From: Pseudomonas sp. PB101
GTDB lineage: Bacteria > Pseudomonadota > Gammaproteobacteria > Pseudomonadales > Pseudomonadaceae
Direction: 5' to 3'
DNA length: 64,000 nucleotides
Assembly (NCBI RefSeq): GCF_009764265.1
Contig: NZ_RWIR01000035.1
Location: forward strand, 62,001 to 126,000
Shown here one piece after another: positions 9,107-17,333 of the stretch (its first letter is position 1; every line of letters starts with the position of its first letter). The translations under genes and the position numbers were made by a program. The notes below the pieces were generated by a model. The model made no database searches. It was not told where the DNA came from and saw only the letters and a program-made list of their open reading frames with translations.

Positions 9107-10729
9107 ATGTCAGAACACGTTCAGCCCCTGGAAGCCGTGCGCAGCGCGGGCACCAGTCAGGAAACCCAGAAAGTCATCTTCGCCTCGTCCCTGGGGACGG
9201 TCTTCGAGTGGTACGACTTTTTCCTCTATGGCGCCCTCGCGGCGGTGATCAGCAAACAGTTCTTCGCCGGGGTCAACGACACCACGGCGTTCATCTTCGC
9301 CCTGATGGCCTTCGCCGCCGGCTTCATCGTCCGCCCGTTCGGCGCGCTGCTATTCGGCCGGTTGGGGGACATGATCGGACGCAAGTACACCTTCCTCGCC
9401 ACCATCATCCTCATGGGCGTGGCGACGTTCTGTGTCGGGCTGCTGCCGACCTACGCGAGCATCGGCATCGCCGCGCCGATCATCCTGGTGGTGCTGCGCA
9501 TGCTCCAGGGCCTGGCCCTGGGCGGTGAATACGGCGGCGCCGCGACCTACGTGGCCGAGCACGCACCGATCGGCAAGCGCGGCTTCCACACCAGCTGGAT
9601 TCAGTCCACCGCGACCCTGGGCCTGTTGCTGTCGCTGCTGGTCGTGCTGGGCTGCCGCTACTTCACCGGCGATCAGTTCGAAGTCTGGGGCTGGCGCATT
9701 CCGTTCCTGTTTTCCATCGTGCTGCTGGGCATCTCGACCTGGATTCGCATGAGCCTGCACGAGTCGCCGGCCTTCGTGAAAATGAAGGAAGAAGGCAAGC
9801 TGTGCAAGCAGCCGATTCGCGACTCCTTCGGCAAATGGGAAAACCTCAAGGTGGTGTTGATCGCCCTGTTCAGCATCAATGCCGGGCAAGCGGTGACCTT
9901 CTACGCGGCGCAATTCTATGTGCTGTTCTTCCTCACCCAGTTCCTGAAAATGGACCCGGCGGTGGCCAACGGCTTGCTGATCGTCAGCGTGACCATTGGC
10001 GCACCCTTCTTCATTTTCTTCGGCTGGCTGTCGGACAAGGTCGGGCGCAAACCGGTGCTGATGCTCGGCCTGTTGCTGGCCACCGCATTGTACTTCCCGA
10101 TCTTCAAGACCCTGGCCCACTACGCCAACCCGGCGATCGACCAGGCCAGCCGCCAGGCACCGATCACCGTGATGGCCGACCCGGCCACCTGCACCTTCCA
10201 GTTCGACCCGGTGGGCAAGGCGAAATTCGACAGCCCGTGCGACAAGGTCAAGACCTTCCTGGTCAAGCAGGGCCTGCCGTACCAAAGCGCAGCAGCCCCG
10301 GTCGGCAGTGGCGTGCAGGTGAGCGTCGGTGACGTGAAGATCGACGGTTTCGACGAAGCCGCCCTGCGCGGCGCGGTGACCCTCGCCGGCTACCCGCAAC
10401 AGGCGGACATGCAGCAGATCAACAAACCGATGATCGTCGCGCTGATCGTCGCGCTGATCATCATCTCGGCGATGTGCTACGGCCCGCTGGCGGCGTTGAT
10501 GGTCGAACTGTTCCCGACCCGCATCCGCTACACCTCGATGTCCCTGCCCTACCACATCGGCAACGGCTGGTTCGGCGGCTTCCTGCCAACCGTGTCGTTC
10601 GCGTTGGTGGTGTACACCGGGGACATCTTCTACGGGCTGTGGTATCCGGTGGTGATCACCGGGGTGAGCCTGGTGGTGGGGATGATTTGCCTGCGTGAGA
10701 CACGCAACGTCGATCTCGACAAGAACTGA
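9107..10729 (+). CDS. MHS-type MFS transporter with a large extramembrane insertion
   Basis: 540 residues from the ATG preceded by GTGAGGGATACCGGT. The start MSEHVQPLEA and motifs SSLGTVFEWYDFFLYG and RPFGALLFGRLGDMIGRKYT mark the metabolite:proton symporter branch of the major facilitator superfamily (ShiA, ProP, KgtP). Between the later helices an insertion of about 100 residues (about residues 345-445, starting near YANPAIDQ) carries two cysteines (DPATCTF and DSPCDKV) and lacks membrane segments, so the protein is some 100 residues longer than typical members. The substrate may be related to that of the upstream GMC enzyme. Confidence 0.88.
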   Translation: MSEHVQPLEAVRSAGTSQETQKVIFASSLGTVFEWYDFFLYGALAAVISKQFFAGVNDTTAFIFALMAFAAGFIVRPFGALLFGRLGDMIGRKYTFLATIILMGVATFCVGLLPTYASIGIAAPIILVVLRMLQGLALGGEYGGAATYVAEHAPIGKRGFHTSWIQSTATLGLLLSLLVVLGCRYFTGDQFEVWGWRIPFLFSIVLLGISTWIRMSLHESPAFVKMKEEGKLCKQPIRDSFGKWENLKVVLIALFSINAGQAVTFYAAQFYVLFFLTQFLKMDPAVANGLLIVSVTIGAPFFIFFGWLSDKVGRKPVLMLGLLLATALYFPIFKTLAHYANPAIDQASRQAPITVMADPATCTFQFDPVGKAKFDSPCDKVKTFLVKQGLPYQSAAAPVGSGVQVSVGDVKIDGFDEAALRGAVTLAGYPQQADMQQINKPMIVALIVALIIISAMCYGPLAALMVELFPTRIRYTSMSLPYHIGNGWFGGFLPTVSFALVVYTGDIFYGLWYPVVITGVSLVVGMICLRETRNVDLDKN

Positions 10730-10741
10730 GGTCGTGCCTGC

Positions 10742-10767
10742 CGACGAGGGAGCTCGCTCCCTCGTCG
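10742..10767. terminator. Hairpin between convergent genes
   Basis: Perfect 12-bp stem CGACGAGGGAGC / GCTCCCTCGTCG with a 2-nt loop, placed between the ends of the MFS transporter and the DUF427 gene. There is no T-run, so it may be a bidirectional or mRNA-stabilising structure or a solitary REP-like palindrome. Confidence 0.6.
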
Positions 10768-10773
10768 CGTTGA

Positions 10774-11142
10774 TCAGACTTCGGCGTCAAGCAACTCGAA
10801 CTTCACCTGATCCGGATAGAACGCCACGTATTCGCGTATCTGCTCTACCGATATCTTGGGGTTCTCATAACTCCACACCGCATTGGCAGCCTCATGCCCC
10901 GGCACCTGCAAACTGAAATAACTGGCATCGCCCTTGTACGGGCAATAACTGGTGTGGTCGGTGCGTGCGTAATACTTCTCGTCGATGTCCTCTCGCGGCA
11001 CGTAGTACACCGGCGGGTAATTGGCCTCCAGCAACACCAGCGCGCGAGCCGAAGCGGCGACCTGAATGCCGTGGAACCTCACCAACAGACAACCAGGCTG
11101 CTCGGCGATGGTGATGACAGGGCTAGGACCGGAGCTTTTCAT
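10774..11142 (-). CDS. DUF427 domain protein
   Basis: 122 residues covering one complete DUF427 domain. Diagnostic segments are PVYYVPREDID, the TSYCPYKGDASYFSL core and the C-terminal YVAFYPDQVKFE. The family has a small beta-barrel fold and no established biochemical role. It is a single-gene unit, tail-to-tail with the MFS transporter and divergent from topB. Confidence 0.9.
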   Translation of the reverse strand: MKSSGPSPVITIAEQPGCLLVRFHGIQVAASARALVLLEANYPPVYYVPREDIDEKYYARTDHTSYCPYKGDASYFSLQVPGHEAANAVWSYENPKISVEQIREYVAFYPDQVKFELLDAEV

Positions 11143-11206
11143 GGAAAACCTTCCTCATGACGGTGATGGACCTGCAAATCGATGATGATGGTGTTGGTGG
11201 TGGTGT

Positions 11207-11256
11207 GGGAGCGTGGCTTGCCCGCGATGGGCCGCACAGCAGCCCCAAAACCTGAA
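11207..11256. repeat. Solitary REP plus GGCCGC-hairpin repeat
   Basis: TGTGGGAGCGTGGCTTGCCC followed by GATGGGCCGCACAGCAGCCCC. This is a degenerate version of the REP/hairpin composite seen at 33595 and 34381. Confidence 0.55.
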
Positions 11257-11331
11257 ACCACGATTCATCAGGTATAACCCAAGTTTTACCCTCGCGACGG
11301 CTTCACAGCCGAACGGGAGCGACACACCAAG

Positions 11332-11347
11332 CTGTACATCCATACAG
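11332..11347. promoter_or_regulatory. Putative LexA (SOS) box upstream of topB
   Basis: CTGTACATCCATACAG keeps the CTG-N10-CAG frame and most of the alternating TA core of the gamma-proteobacterial LexA consensus CTG(TA)5CAG. It ends 72 bp before the topB start. This is a motif match only. Confidence 0.5.
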
Positions 11348-11419
11348 ATAAAGATTGCTCCATCGCCCATCAACCGCCATTCTGTGCACCTCTGGCACAT
11401 TAGATCGACGATGGTGGTT

Positions 11420-13372
11420 ATGCGGCTGTACCTCTGTGAAAAACCTTCCCAGGCCAAAGACATTGCGGCAGTCCTCGGCGCCCGGCGCCGGGGCGATGGC
11501 TGCTGGCTGGGAACGGACGTCACGGTGACCTGGTGCATCGGCCACCTGCTGGAGACCGCACCGCCGGATGCCTACGACGCGCGCTACAAGCGCTGGGTGC
11601 TGGCCGACCTGCCGATCATCCCCGAAAAGTGGAAGATGACCGTCAAGCCGCGCACCGCCAGCCAGTACAAGGCGGTCAAGCGCCTGCTCGGTGAAGCGTC
11701 CGAATTGATCATTGCCACGGACGCCGACCGCGAGGGCGAGATGATCGCCCGGGAACTGGTGGAGCATTGCCGTTATCGCGGGCCGATCCGCCGCCTCTGG
11801 CTGTCGGCGCTGGACGATGCATCCATCCGCAAGGCCCTCGCGGCCCTCAAACCGGGCAACGAAACCTTCAGCCTCTATCACTCGGCCCTGGGGCGCTCCC
11901 GGGCCGACTGGCTGATCGGCATGAACATGAGCCGACTGTTTACCTTGCTCGGGCGCCAGTCTGGCTATCAGGGTGTGTTGCCGGTGGGCCGAGTGCAAAC
12001 GCCGACCTTACGCCTGGTGGTGGATCGCGATCGCAGCATCGCCGACTTTGTGCCCGTCGCCTATTGGGCCATCGACGTGCAACTGCTGCACAACGACACC
12101 GCGTTCACCGCGCAATGGCGCGCCGCGTCCGACGTTTGTGATGATCAGGACCGCTGCCTGAATCAGGCGCTGGCACAACAAGCAGCTGAGGCCATGCGCG
12201 GTGCGGCCAGTGCGCGGGTGATCAAGCTGCGCACCGAACGGATGCGCGAAGTGGCCCCGCTGCCGTTCGACCTGGGCACCCTGCAGGAGGTCTGCTCGAA
12301 GAAGCTCGGCCTCGGCGCCCAGGAAACCCTCGACATTGCCCAGGCGCTGTACGAAACCTACAAAGTCATCACCTATCCGCGCAGTGATTGCGGCTACTTG
12401 CCCCTCAGCCAACACAGCGAGGCGCCGGCCATCCTGGCGGCGTTGCGCCAGGCCGATCCGGCGTTGAACGCCTTGCACGATCACCTGGATCCGCAACGCC
12501 GCTCACGAGCCTGGAACGATGCCAGGGTCAGCGCTCACCACGGCATCATCCCCACCGCTGCGGCGAAGAATCTCGACAAGCTGGCGGGCAAGCAGCGCGC
12601 GGTCTACACGCTGATCCGTGCGCGCTACCTGGCGCAGTTCCTGCCCAACCACGAATACGACCGCACCCAGGCCGACTTCGACTGCGCGGGCCAGGCGCTG
12701 CGCGCGGTCGGCAAGCAGATCATCGAACCGGGCTGGAAACGCGCCCTGCCCGAAGCCCTGGCGCCGGCCAAGGGACGCGAAGCCCCGGCGCCGCAGACCC
12801 TGCCCAACCTCGCCGAAGGCATCGATTGCGCAGTGGCCGGCGTGCAACTCAAGGACCTCTGGACACAACCGCCGAAGCCGTTCACCGAAGGCGATCTGAT
12901 CAAGGCTATGAAGAACGTCGCCAAACTGGTGGAAGACCCGCTGCTCAAGCAAAAGCTCAAGGACACCACCGGCATCGGCACCGAAGCGACCCGCGCCTCG
13001 ATCATCCAGGGCCTCCTCGACCGTGGTTATCTGGTCAAGCACGGCAAGGCCCTGGCCGCCACACCGGCCGCGTTCAGCCTGATCGATGCCGTACCGCGAG
13101 CCATCGCCGATCCGGGCACCACGGCGATCTGGGAACAGGCCCTGGACATGGTGCAAAGCGGGGAAATGAGCCTGGAAGAATTCGTCACCAAACAGGCGGC
13201 GTGGATGAGCAAGCAAGTCAGTCGCTGCGCCGGGCTGAGTTTGACCATCAGCGGCCCGCCACCCACCGGCTCCGCCGCAGCCCCATGGAAGAAAAAGCGC
13301 AAAGGCACTGCGCGCAAACCAGCAAGCGGCACCAGGCGCAAGGCAAAACCGGCAAGCAACCCTCAAACCTGA
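11420..13372 (+). CDS. topB: DNA topoisomerase III
   Basis: 650 residues, against 653 in E. coli TopB. The TOPRIM domain opens with MRLYLCEKPSQAKDIA and contains ATDADREGEMIARE. The catalytic tyrosine is residue 319 in ITYPRSDCGYLP, matching the E. coli active-site context. The C-terminus ends in a basic tail (KKKRKGTARKP, then RRKAK) instead of zinc fingers. It decatenates and relaxes negatively supercoiled DNA. The ATG at 11420 is chosen because it starts the family sequence directly; an ATG three codons earlier is also possible. A LexA-like box lies upstream. Confidence 0.95.
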   Translation: MRLYLCEKPSQAKDIAAVLGARRRGDGCWLGTDVTVTWCIGHLLETAPPDAYDARYKRWVLADLPIIPEKWKMTVKPRTASQYKAVKRLLGEASELIIATDADREGEMIARELVEHCRYRGPIRRLWLSALDDASIRKALAALKPGNETFSLYHSALGRSRADWLIGMNMSRLFTLLGRQSGYQGVLPVGRVQTPTLRLVVDRDRSIADFVPVAYWAIDVQLLHNDTAFTAQWRAASDVCDDQDRCLNQALAQQAAEAMRGAASARVIKLRTERMREVAPLPFDLGTLQEVCSKKLGLGAQETLDIAQALYETYKVITYPRSDCGYLPLSQHSEAPAILAALRQADPALNALHDHLDPQRRSRAWNDARVSAHHGIIPTAAAKNLDKLAGKQRAVYTLIRARYLAQFLPNHEYDRTQADFDCAGQALRAVGKQIIEPGWKRALPEALAPAKGREAPAPQTLPNLAEGIDCAVAGVQLKDLWTQPPKPFTEGDLIKAMKNVAKLVEDPLLKQKLKDTTGIGTEATRASIIQGLLDRGYLVKHGKALAATPAAFSLIDAVPRAIADPGTTAIWEQALDMVQSGEMSLEEFVTKQAAWMSKQVSRCAGLSLTISGPPPTGSAAAPWKKKRKGTARKPASGTRRKAKPASNPQT

Positions 13373-13382
13373 CACCGAACCC

Positions 13383-13404
13383 TGTGGCGAGCTCCCTCGC
13401 CACA
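13383..13404. terminator. Hairpin after topB
   Basis: TGTGGCGAG / CTCGCCACA, a 9-bp perfect stem with a CTCC loop, 10 bp after the topB stop. No strong T-run follows. Confidence 0.5.
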
Positions 13405-13468
13405 AATTACTTGTCGCCAACCATAATGAATTGGTGTCCCTGCCCCGGCGTAACTGGAGCCAACCCGT

Positions 13469-13972
13469 ATGTCTTCGATTGAACTGCACGCCGCCCAACG
13501 CGATGAACTGGATACCATCGAGAACCTGATGCAGTTCTACACCTACGACTTCAGCGAATGGTTGCCATTGAAGCTGGGCGAATACGGACTCTTCAACATC
13601 CTGCCCATGCCCGACTACTGGCGACACCCGGCCACCCGCCCCTTCCTGATCAAGGTCGACGGGGAACTGGCCGGCTTCGTCACCGTGGATAACCAGGTCC
13701 ATCTACCCGGCGCCGACTACAACATCGGCTATCTGTTTGTCAGCCGAGGTTTCCGTGGCCGGGGTGTCGCGCGATTTGTCGTATCCACCCTCTTGAGCCG
13801 GTTCCCCGGTCAATGGCAGATTTTCCATATCGACACGAACAGGCCGGCACGCCTGTTCTGGACCGCCGTAATGCCGGGGCTTGGCGTTGACGGGCTCACC
13901 TTGCATCAGCAGGTAGTTGACGGCCATCCCTGCACTTTTTACCGCTTTGAGTGTCCGTCTTTGTTGCCCTGA
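13469..13972 (+). CDS. GNAT-family N-acetyltransferase
   Basis: 167 residues. The acetyl-CoA-binding signature is NIGYLFVSRGFRGRGVARFV at about residues 88-107, with RGRGVA as the Q/RxxGxG/A motif, and the fold ends in the usual C-terminal strands. The N-terminal half (IENLMQFYTYDFSEW) is shared by a subgroup of uncharacterised Pseudomonas acetyltransferases. The acceptor substrate is unknown. It is monocistronic. Confidence 0.85.
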   Translation: MSSIELHAAQRDELDTIENLMQFYTYDFSEWLPLKLGEYGLFNILPMPDYWRHPATRPFLIKVDGELAGFVTVDNQVHLPGADYNIGYLFVSRGFRGRGVARFVVSTLLSRFPGQWQIFHIDTNRPARLFWTAVMPGLGVDGLTLHQQVVDGHPCTFYRFECPSLLP

Positions 13973-14029
13973 CCGACGCGCCCCCGACTCCCCTCGCTAA
14001 TTCCGAACAGCTTTGTCCGACAATATGTA

Positions 14030-14330
14030 GTGACTGAAAATATTCACTACAAAACCGTTGACGCCTCCGATTTGCCCTTGCATGATGCAGACGTCTCCCC
14101 GATCGGGAGTACAGGCAACACGTTTGAGCAAGCTCGTCTGACCGCCGAGCTGTTTTTCCCGGATACACGCTGCCCACAAGGCAGATTGAAGAAGCTGACC
14201 TGGCCTGAACGTCCAGTACAAGGGCGAGAAGACTTGGCGAGCAATCCTCATGATGCTTGTGGCCGACCCTGAAAACGTCGGCAGTGGCCTTAAGGTTTTC
14301 GCCGCTTCTCTTCGTTGTGACGCTATTGCG
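14030..14330 (+). pseudogene. Possible decayed coding remnant, unrecognised
   Basis: The 517-bp gap between the GNAT gene and the next gene holds no intact recognisable gene. One frame reads from a GTG at 14030 (VTENIHYKTVDASDL onward) to a stop at 14272, without a convincing ribosome-binding site. From about 14210 an overlapping frame gives protein-like sequence (YKGEKTWRAILMMLVADPEN, then VGSGLKVFAASLRCDAIA) ending at a stop at 14330. This would fit one protein broken by a frameshift near 14215. No family is recognised, and the minus strand is also partly open, so this is tentative. Confidence 0.25.
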
Positions 14331-14372
14331 TAGCAGTTATTCAACACGACTACATGCAACAGACGCAGGACC

Positions 14373-14424
14373 CCGCCCGATAAGGCGGTCGAACGCTGAC
14401 GTCCTGGTTTCGGTGCCAGGGATC
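14373..14424. other. Two small hairpins in the 5' region of the 14493 gene
   Basis: CCGCC-CGATAA-GGCGG at 14373-14388 and CCTGG-N8-CCAGG about 15 nt further on. They lie in the presumed leader of the following small gene. Function unknown; no riboswitch family recognised. Confidence 0.3.
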
Positions 14425-14492
14425 AACTAACCGATGGGCTACCTGTATTAGCGAATCAACTTTGAAAGATCACCAATTGGTCAAGGGGCATT

Positions 14493-14825
14493 ATGATGAA
14501 TCTGAACAATCAACCAACTATCGATGAACTGGCTCGTATGTTCGCTGCAAAAAAAGACAGCCACGACAACCATATTCTCTGGATCAGCAAGTGTGGCCAG
14601 GTTCATATCGACTGCCTGTCGCCGCATGCCCATGAAGCAGAGTTCGACCAGAACAACCAGAACCTGCTGGCCCGACTGAAGATGTACCGTCGCGGCCAGG
14701 GCTATGTCGGCAAGAAAGCCGCAGCCGACAAGGACTTCATCGGTAATGTTCTGCAAACCCTGAAACAGGCCTGGGCCTCGATGCAGGGCCAGAACGAAGT
14801 TCGGGTGATTGACCGGCTCTACTGA
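14493..14825 (+). CDS. Conserved small Pseudomonas protein, unknown function
   Basis: 110 residues, soluble, with no signal peptide or membrane segment. It begins MMNLNNQPTIDELARMFAAKKD, with a second Met as alternative start, and has a basic central part (LKMYRRGQGYVGKKAAADKDF). The sequence has the look of a conserved Pseudomonas hypothetical protein. The ribosome-binding site AAGGGGCATT precedes the start and a strong intrinsic terminator follows the stop by 16 bp, so it is an independent and probably well-expressed unit. Confidence 0.8.
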   Translation: MMNLNNQPTIDELARMFAAKKDSHDNHILWISKCGQVHIDCLSPHAHEAEFDQNNQNLLARLKMYRRGQGYVGKKAAADKDFIGNVLQTLKQAWASMQGQNEVRVIDRLY

Positions 14826-14840
14826 TTACTATTGATACAC

Positions 14841-14873
14841 AAAGCCTGCTCCCAATAAGGAGCAGGCTTTTTT
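14841..14873 (+). terminator. Rho-independent terminator
   Basis: AAAGCCTGCTCC / GGAGCAGGCTTT stem with a CAATAA loop, followed by six T residues. It ends the 110-residue protein gene. Confidence 0.92.
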
Positions 14874-14892
14874 ATGCCCATACAAAGATCAA

Positions 14893-15063
14893 ATGTGGGA
14901 GCGGGCTTGCTCGCGAATACGGTGTGTCAGATAACACTCTGCCAATTGATACACGTAGTCTCCTGTAGGAGCTGGCTTGCCAGCGATGGTCGATAACGAT
15001 AACGCTTGGGTACCGGGTAACCGCGGCGCACTGGAGTCCATCGCCAGCAAGCCGGCTCCTACA
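14893..15063. repeat. Single REP and REPIN
   Basis: A lone REP (TGTGGGAGCGGGCTTGCTCG) at 14893-14917 and a full REPIN at 14964-15063. The REPIN runs from TGTAGGAGCTGGCTTGCCAG to CCAGCAAGCCGGCTCCTACA. Its inner spacer is the inverted version of the spacer found in the REPINs at 19634 and 45505. Confidence 0.8.
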
Positions 15064-15078
15064 GCGGGTTTGTGGTGT

Positions 15079-15960
15079 TCAGGAAAAATCGGTGCCTGAC
15101 ACCAACTGCACAAACGCCAGCGCCGCCGCACTGTGGTAGTTGTTCTTGCGCCGCAGCAATGCCGCCCCGCGCTCAGGCGCTGTGCCCTGCATGCTAAGCC
15201 TGCGTAATGCCCGATCCTGGGTGGCGATGGGTTCCGGCAGGATGGTGGCGATGGCGCAGTGTCGGATGACTTCCAGCAGCGTGTTGACCGAGTTCACTTC
15301 AATCAGCACATTGGGCGTGATCTGCACCTGAGTGAAGTACTCATCAATGCACGTGCGAGTGAAGTAGTCCGGGGTCAGCAGGGCAAACTCAAGCCGGCCC
15401 ACCTCTTCGGCGGACAGCGCGCCCTGATGTTCGTAGAGCGGATGATCCCGCCCGACCATCAACCCCAGGGTCTCGGTAAACGCCGGGATCGATTCGATGT
15501 CAGCACTCCGCACCTGATCAAACGCAATCGCGATATCCAGCGAGTCATCCGCCAGCCCAGCCTCGATCTCGTCCATCGACAACTCGAAAATCTCCAAGTG
15601 GATGTTCGGGTAGCGCGCCACGTAGTCGCGCACCAGCGGCCCTACCAGATAGGCCATGAAGGTCGGTGTCATGGCCAGGCGCAGGGTGCCGCGGGACAAA
15701 TCCTTCACATCATGCAACGCACGCTTGCCCGCCTCCAGCTCCACCAATACCCGCCGCGCACAGGCAATGTAAGCCTCACCGGCATCGGTGGGTTTGACCG
15801 TGCGCGAAGTACGGTCGAACAGGCTCACACCGAGGGACTCTTCCAGCTGCCGGATCTGCTGCGACAAGGTCGGCTGGGACACGTGCAGCACTTCGGCGGC
15901 GCGGGTGAATCCACCCTGGTCGGCCACCGCTAGCAGGTAACGCAAATGTCGAAGCAACAT
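15079..15960 (-). CDS. cynR: LysR-family cyanate operon regulator
   Basis: 293 residues. The HTH (MLLRHLRYLLAVADQGGFTRAAEVLHVSQPTLSQQIRQLE) and the effector domain (RLAMTPTFMAYLVGPLV) closely resemble E. coli CynR. GGAGAG lies 5 nt before the ATG at 15960, making it better than the ATG 12 bp upstream. It is divergent from cynS with 123 bp between starts. CynR activates the cyanate genes in response to cyanate or azide. An AT-N11-AT LysR-type motif lies at 15975-15989 in the shared promoter. Confidence 0.92.
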   Translation of the reverse strand: MLLRHLRYLLAVADQGGFTRAAEVLHVSQPTLSQQIRQLEESLGVSLFDRTSRTVKPTDAGEAYIACARRVLVELEAGKRALHDVKDLSRGTLRLAMTPTFMAYLVGPLVRDYVARYPNIHLEIFELSMDEIEAGLADDSLDIAIAFDQVRSADIESIPAFTETLGLMVGRDHPLYEHQGALSAEEVGRLEFALLTPDYFTRTCIDEYFTQVQITPNVLIEVNSVNTLLEVIRHCAIATILPEPIATQDRALRRLSMQGTAPERGAALLRRKNNYHSAAALAFVQLVSGTDFS

Positions 15961-15974
15961 GGGACTCTCCATCT

Positions 15975-15989
15975 ATAGGCTGTACTTAT
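15975..15989. promoter_or_regulatory. Candidate CynR-binding LTTR box
   Basis: AT-AGGCTGTACTT-AT fits the AT-N11-AT LysR-type motif. It lies 15 bp upstream of the cynR start and about 95 bp upstream of cynS, in the divergent promoter. Motif and position only. Confidence 0.45.
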
Positions 15990-16083
15990 GGATTGCATTG
16001 TATATCGGTCTTGGACGCTATGGATGGATCGGCAGAAGATGGCCCCACACCCAAGCAACACCCCTCCCGATAGGAGAATCACC

Positions 16084-16551
16084 ATGCAACAATCCCATGC
16101 CTACAACGACCCAAGCCTGGCCCTGACCACTTCTGTCCTGGATGCCAAGGCGCGCAAAAACCTGTCGTGGCAGGACCTGGCCGACGGTACCGGCCTGAGC
16201 CTGGCCTACGTCACCGCCGCCCTGCTCGGTCAGCACCCACTGCCGGAAGCTGCCGCCCAGGTAGTCGGCGACAAACTGGAGCTGGACGCCGACGCCGTGG
16301 CCCGACTGCAGATCATTCCGCTGCGCGGCAGCCTCTCGGGTGTGCCGACCGACCCGACCATCTACCGCTTCCACGAAATGATCCAGATCTACGGCACCAC
16401 CCTCAAGGCCCTGGTCCATGAGCAGTTCGGCGACGGCATCATCAGCGCGATCAACTTCAAGCTCGACATGAAGAAAGTCGAAGATCCGGAAGGCGGTTCC
16501 CGCGCGGTCATCACCCTCGACGGCAAGTTCCTGCCCCTGCGTCCTTTCTAA
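16084..16551 (+). CDS. cynS: Cyanate hydratase (cyanase)
   Basis: 155 residues, one fewer than E. coli CynS. The N-terminal helical domain resembles a DNA-binding fold ([23 protein letters not shown]). The active-site triad is present and aligned: Arg95 and Glu98 in [11 protein letters not shown] and Ser121 in [10 protein letters not shown], equivalent to R96, E99 and S122 of E. coli. It converts cyanate plus bicarbonate to ammonia and CO2, working as a decamer in the cytoplasm. It is first in the cynST unit, in an order opposite to E. coli cynTS. A GGAGAATCACC ribosome-binding site precedes it. Confidence 0.97.
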   Translation: MQQSHAYNDPSLALTTSVLDAKARKNLSWQDLADGTGLSLAYVTAALLGQHPLPEAAAQVVGDKLELDADAVARLQIIPLRGSLSGVPTDPTIYRFHEMIQIYGTTLKALVHEQFGDGIISAINFKLDMKKVEDPEGGSRAVITLDGKFLPLRPF

Positions 16552-16560
16552 GTTGATAGC

Positions 16561-16583
16561 GGCCCGCACGACCGGTGCGGGCC
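16561..16583 (+). other. Intercistronic hairpin between cynS and cynT
   Basis: GGCCCGCAC / GTGCGGGCC, a 9-bp perfect stem with a 5-nt loop and no T-run. It is a likely processing or stability structure that could set the ratio of CynS to CynT. Confidence 0.55.
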
Positions 16584-16612
16584 GAACCCTGCTCATCCAA
16601 GAGGAAGCGATC

Positions 16613-17272
16613 ATGAAAGCACTCATCGACGGTTTTCTGAAGTTCCAGAAAGAAGCCTTTCCGCAACGCACCGACCTGTTCAAGCACCTGGCCACCACCC
16701 AACACCCGGGCACGCTGTTCATCACCTGCTCCGACAGCCGTGTCGTGCCGGAACTGCTGACCCAACAAGAGCCCGGTGAACTGTTCGTGATCCGTAACGC
16801 CGGCAACATCGTGCCGTCCTACAGCCCGCACCCGGGTGGCGTGTCGGCCACGGTCGAATACGCCGTCGCGGTGCTCGGTGTCACCGACATCGTGATCTGC
16901 GGTCATTCGGACTGTGGTGCCATGACGGCGGTGGCCAAGTGCACCTGCATGGACCACCTGCCCGCCGTCAGCGGCTGGCTGCAACATGCCGAGTCGGCAA
17001 AAGTGATCAACGAGGCGCGGCCACACGCCAGTGAGGCGGCCAAGGTCAGTTCGATGGTTCGCGAGAATGTCATCGCCCAACTGGCCAACATCCAGACGCA
17101 CCCGAGCGTGCGCCTGGCCCAGGAAAAAGGCCTGCTGAACCTGCATGGCTGGGTGTACGACATCGAGACCGGTTCGATCGACGCGCTGGATGCCGACAGC
17201 CGCAGCTTCGTGTCGCTGGTCGAGCACCCGCACACCTGTGCCGTATCGGCCAGGGCAATCAAAGCCGCCTGA
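16613..17272 (+). CDS. cynT: Beta-class carbonic anhydrase of the cyanate operon
   Basis: 219 residues, as in E. coli CynT. The zinc ligands are visible: Cys39 and Asp41-Arg43 in [11 protein letters not shown], and His98 and Cys101 in CGHSDCGAM. It rehydrates the CO2 released by cyanase to bicarbonate, preventing depletion of the bicarbonate that CynS consumes. GAGGAAGCGATC precedes the ATG. No cynX transporter follows; the convergent ProA-like gene comes next. Confidence 0.95.
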   Translation: MKALIDGFLKFQKEAFPQRTDLFKHLATTQHPGTLFITCSDSRVVPELLTQQEPGELFVIRNAGNIVPSYSPHPGGVSATVEYAVAVLGVTDIVICGHSDCGAMTAVAKCTCMDHLPAVSGWLQHAESAKVINEARPHASEAAKVSSMVRENVIAQLANIQTHPSVRLAQEKGLLNLHGWVYDIETGSIDALDADSRSFVSLVEHPHTCAVSARAIKAA

Positions 17273-17291
17273 TCAGAACCACCGCTTGATC

Positions 17292-17320
17292 AAAAAAGTG
17301 ACCGCCCTTGCAGCGGTCAC
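17292..17320 (-). terminator. Rho-independent terminator of the ProA-like gene
   Basis: Read on the minus strand, GTGACCGC / GCGGTCAC with a 7-nt loop is followed by six T residues. It lies between the convergent cynT and ProA-like genes. Confidence 0.85.
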
Positions 17321-17333
17321 AGCTTCGGCTCTC

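Noticed and set aside
11213..11419. Upstream extension of topoisomerase III by 69 codons.
   Set aside because: The added sequence overlaps a REP-like repeat and the LexA-like box and has no similarity to the TOPRIM start; family members begin at MRLxxCEKPSQ.
14340..14490. tmRNA, riboswitch or a regulatory RNA of the Rsm type in the gap before the 110-residue protein gene.
   Set aside because: Only two short hairpins are present; I could not find the repeated GGA loops of RsmY/RsmZ, an mRNA-like tag reading frame or a known riboswitch core.
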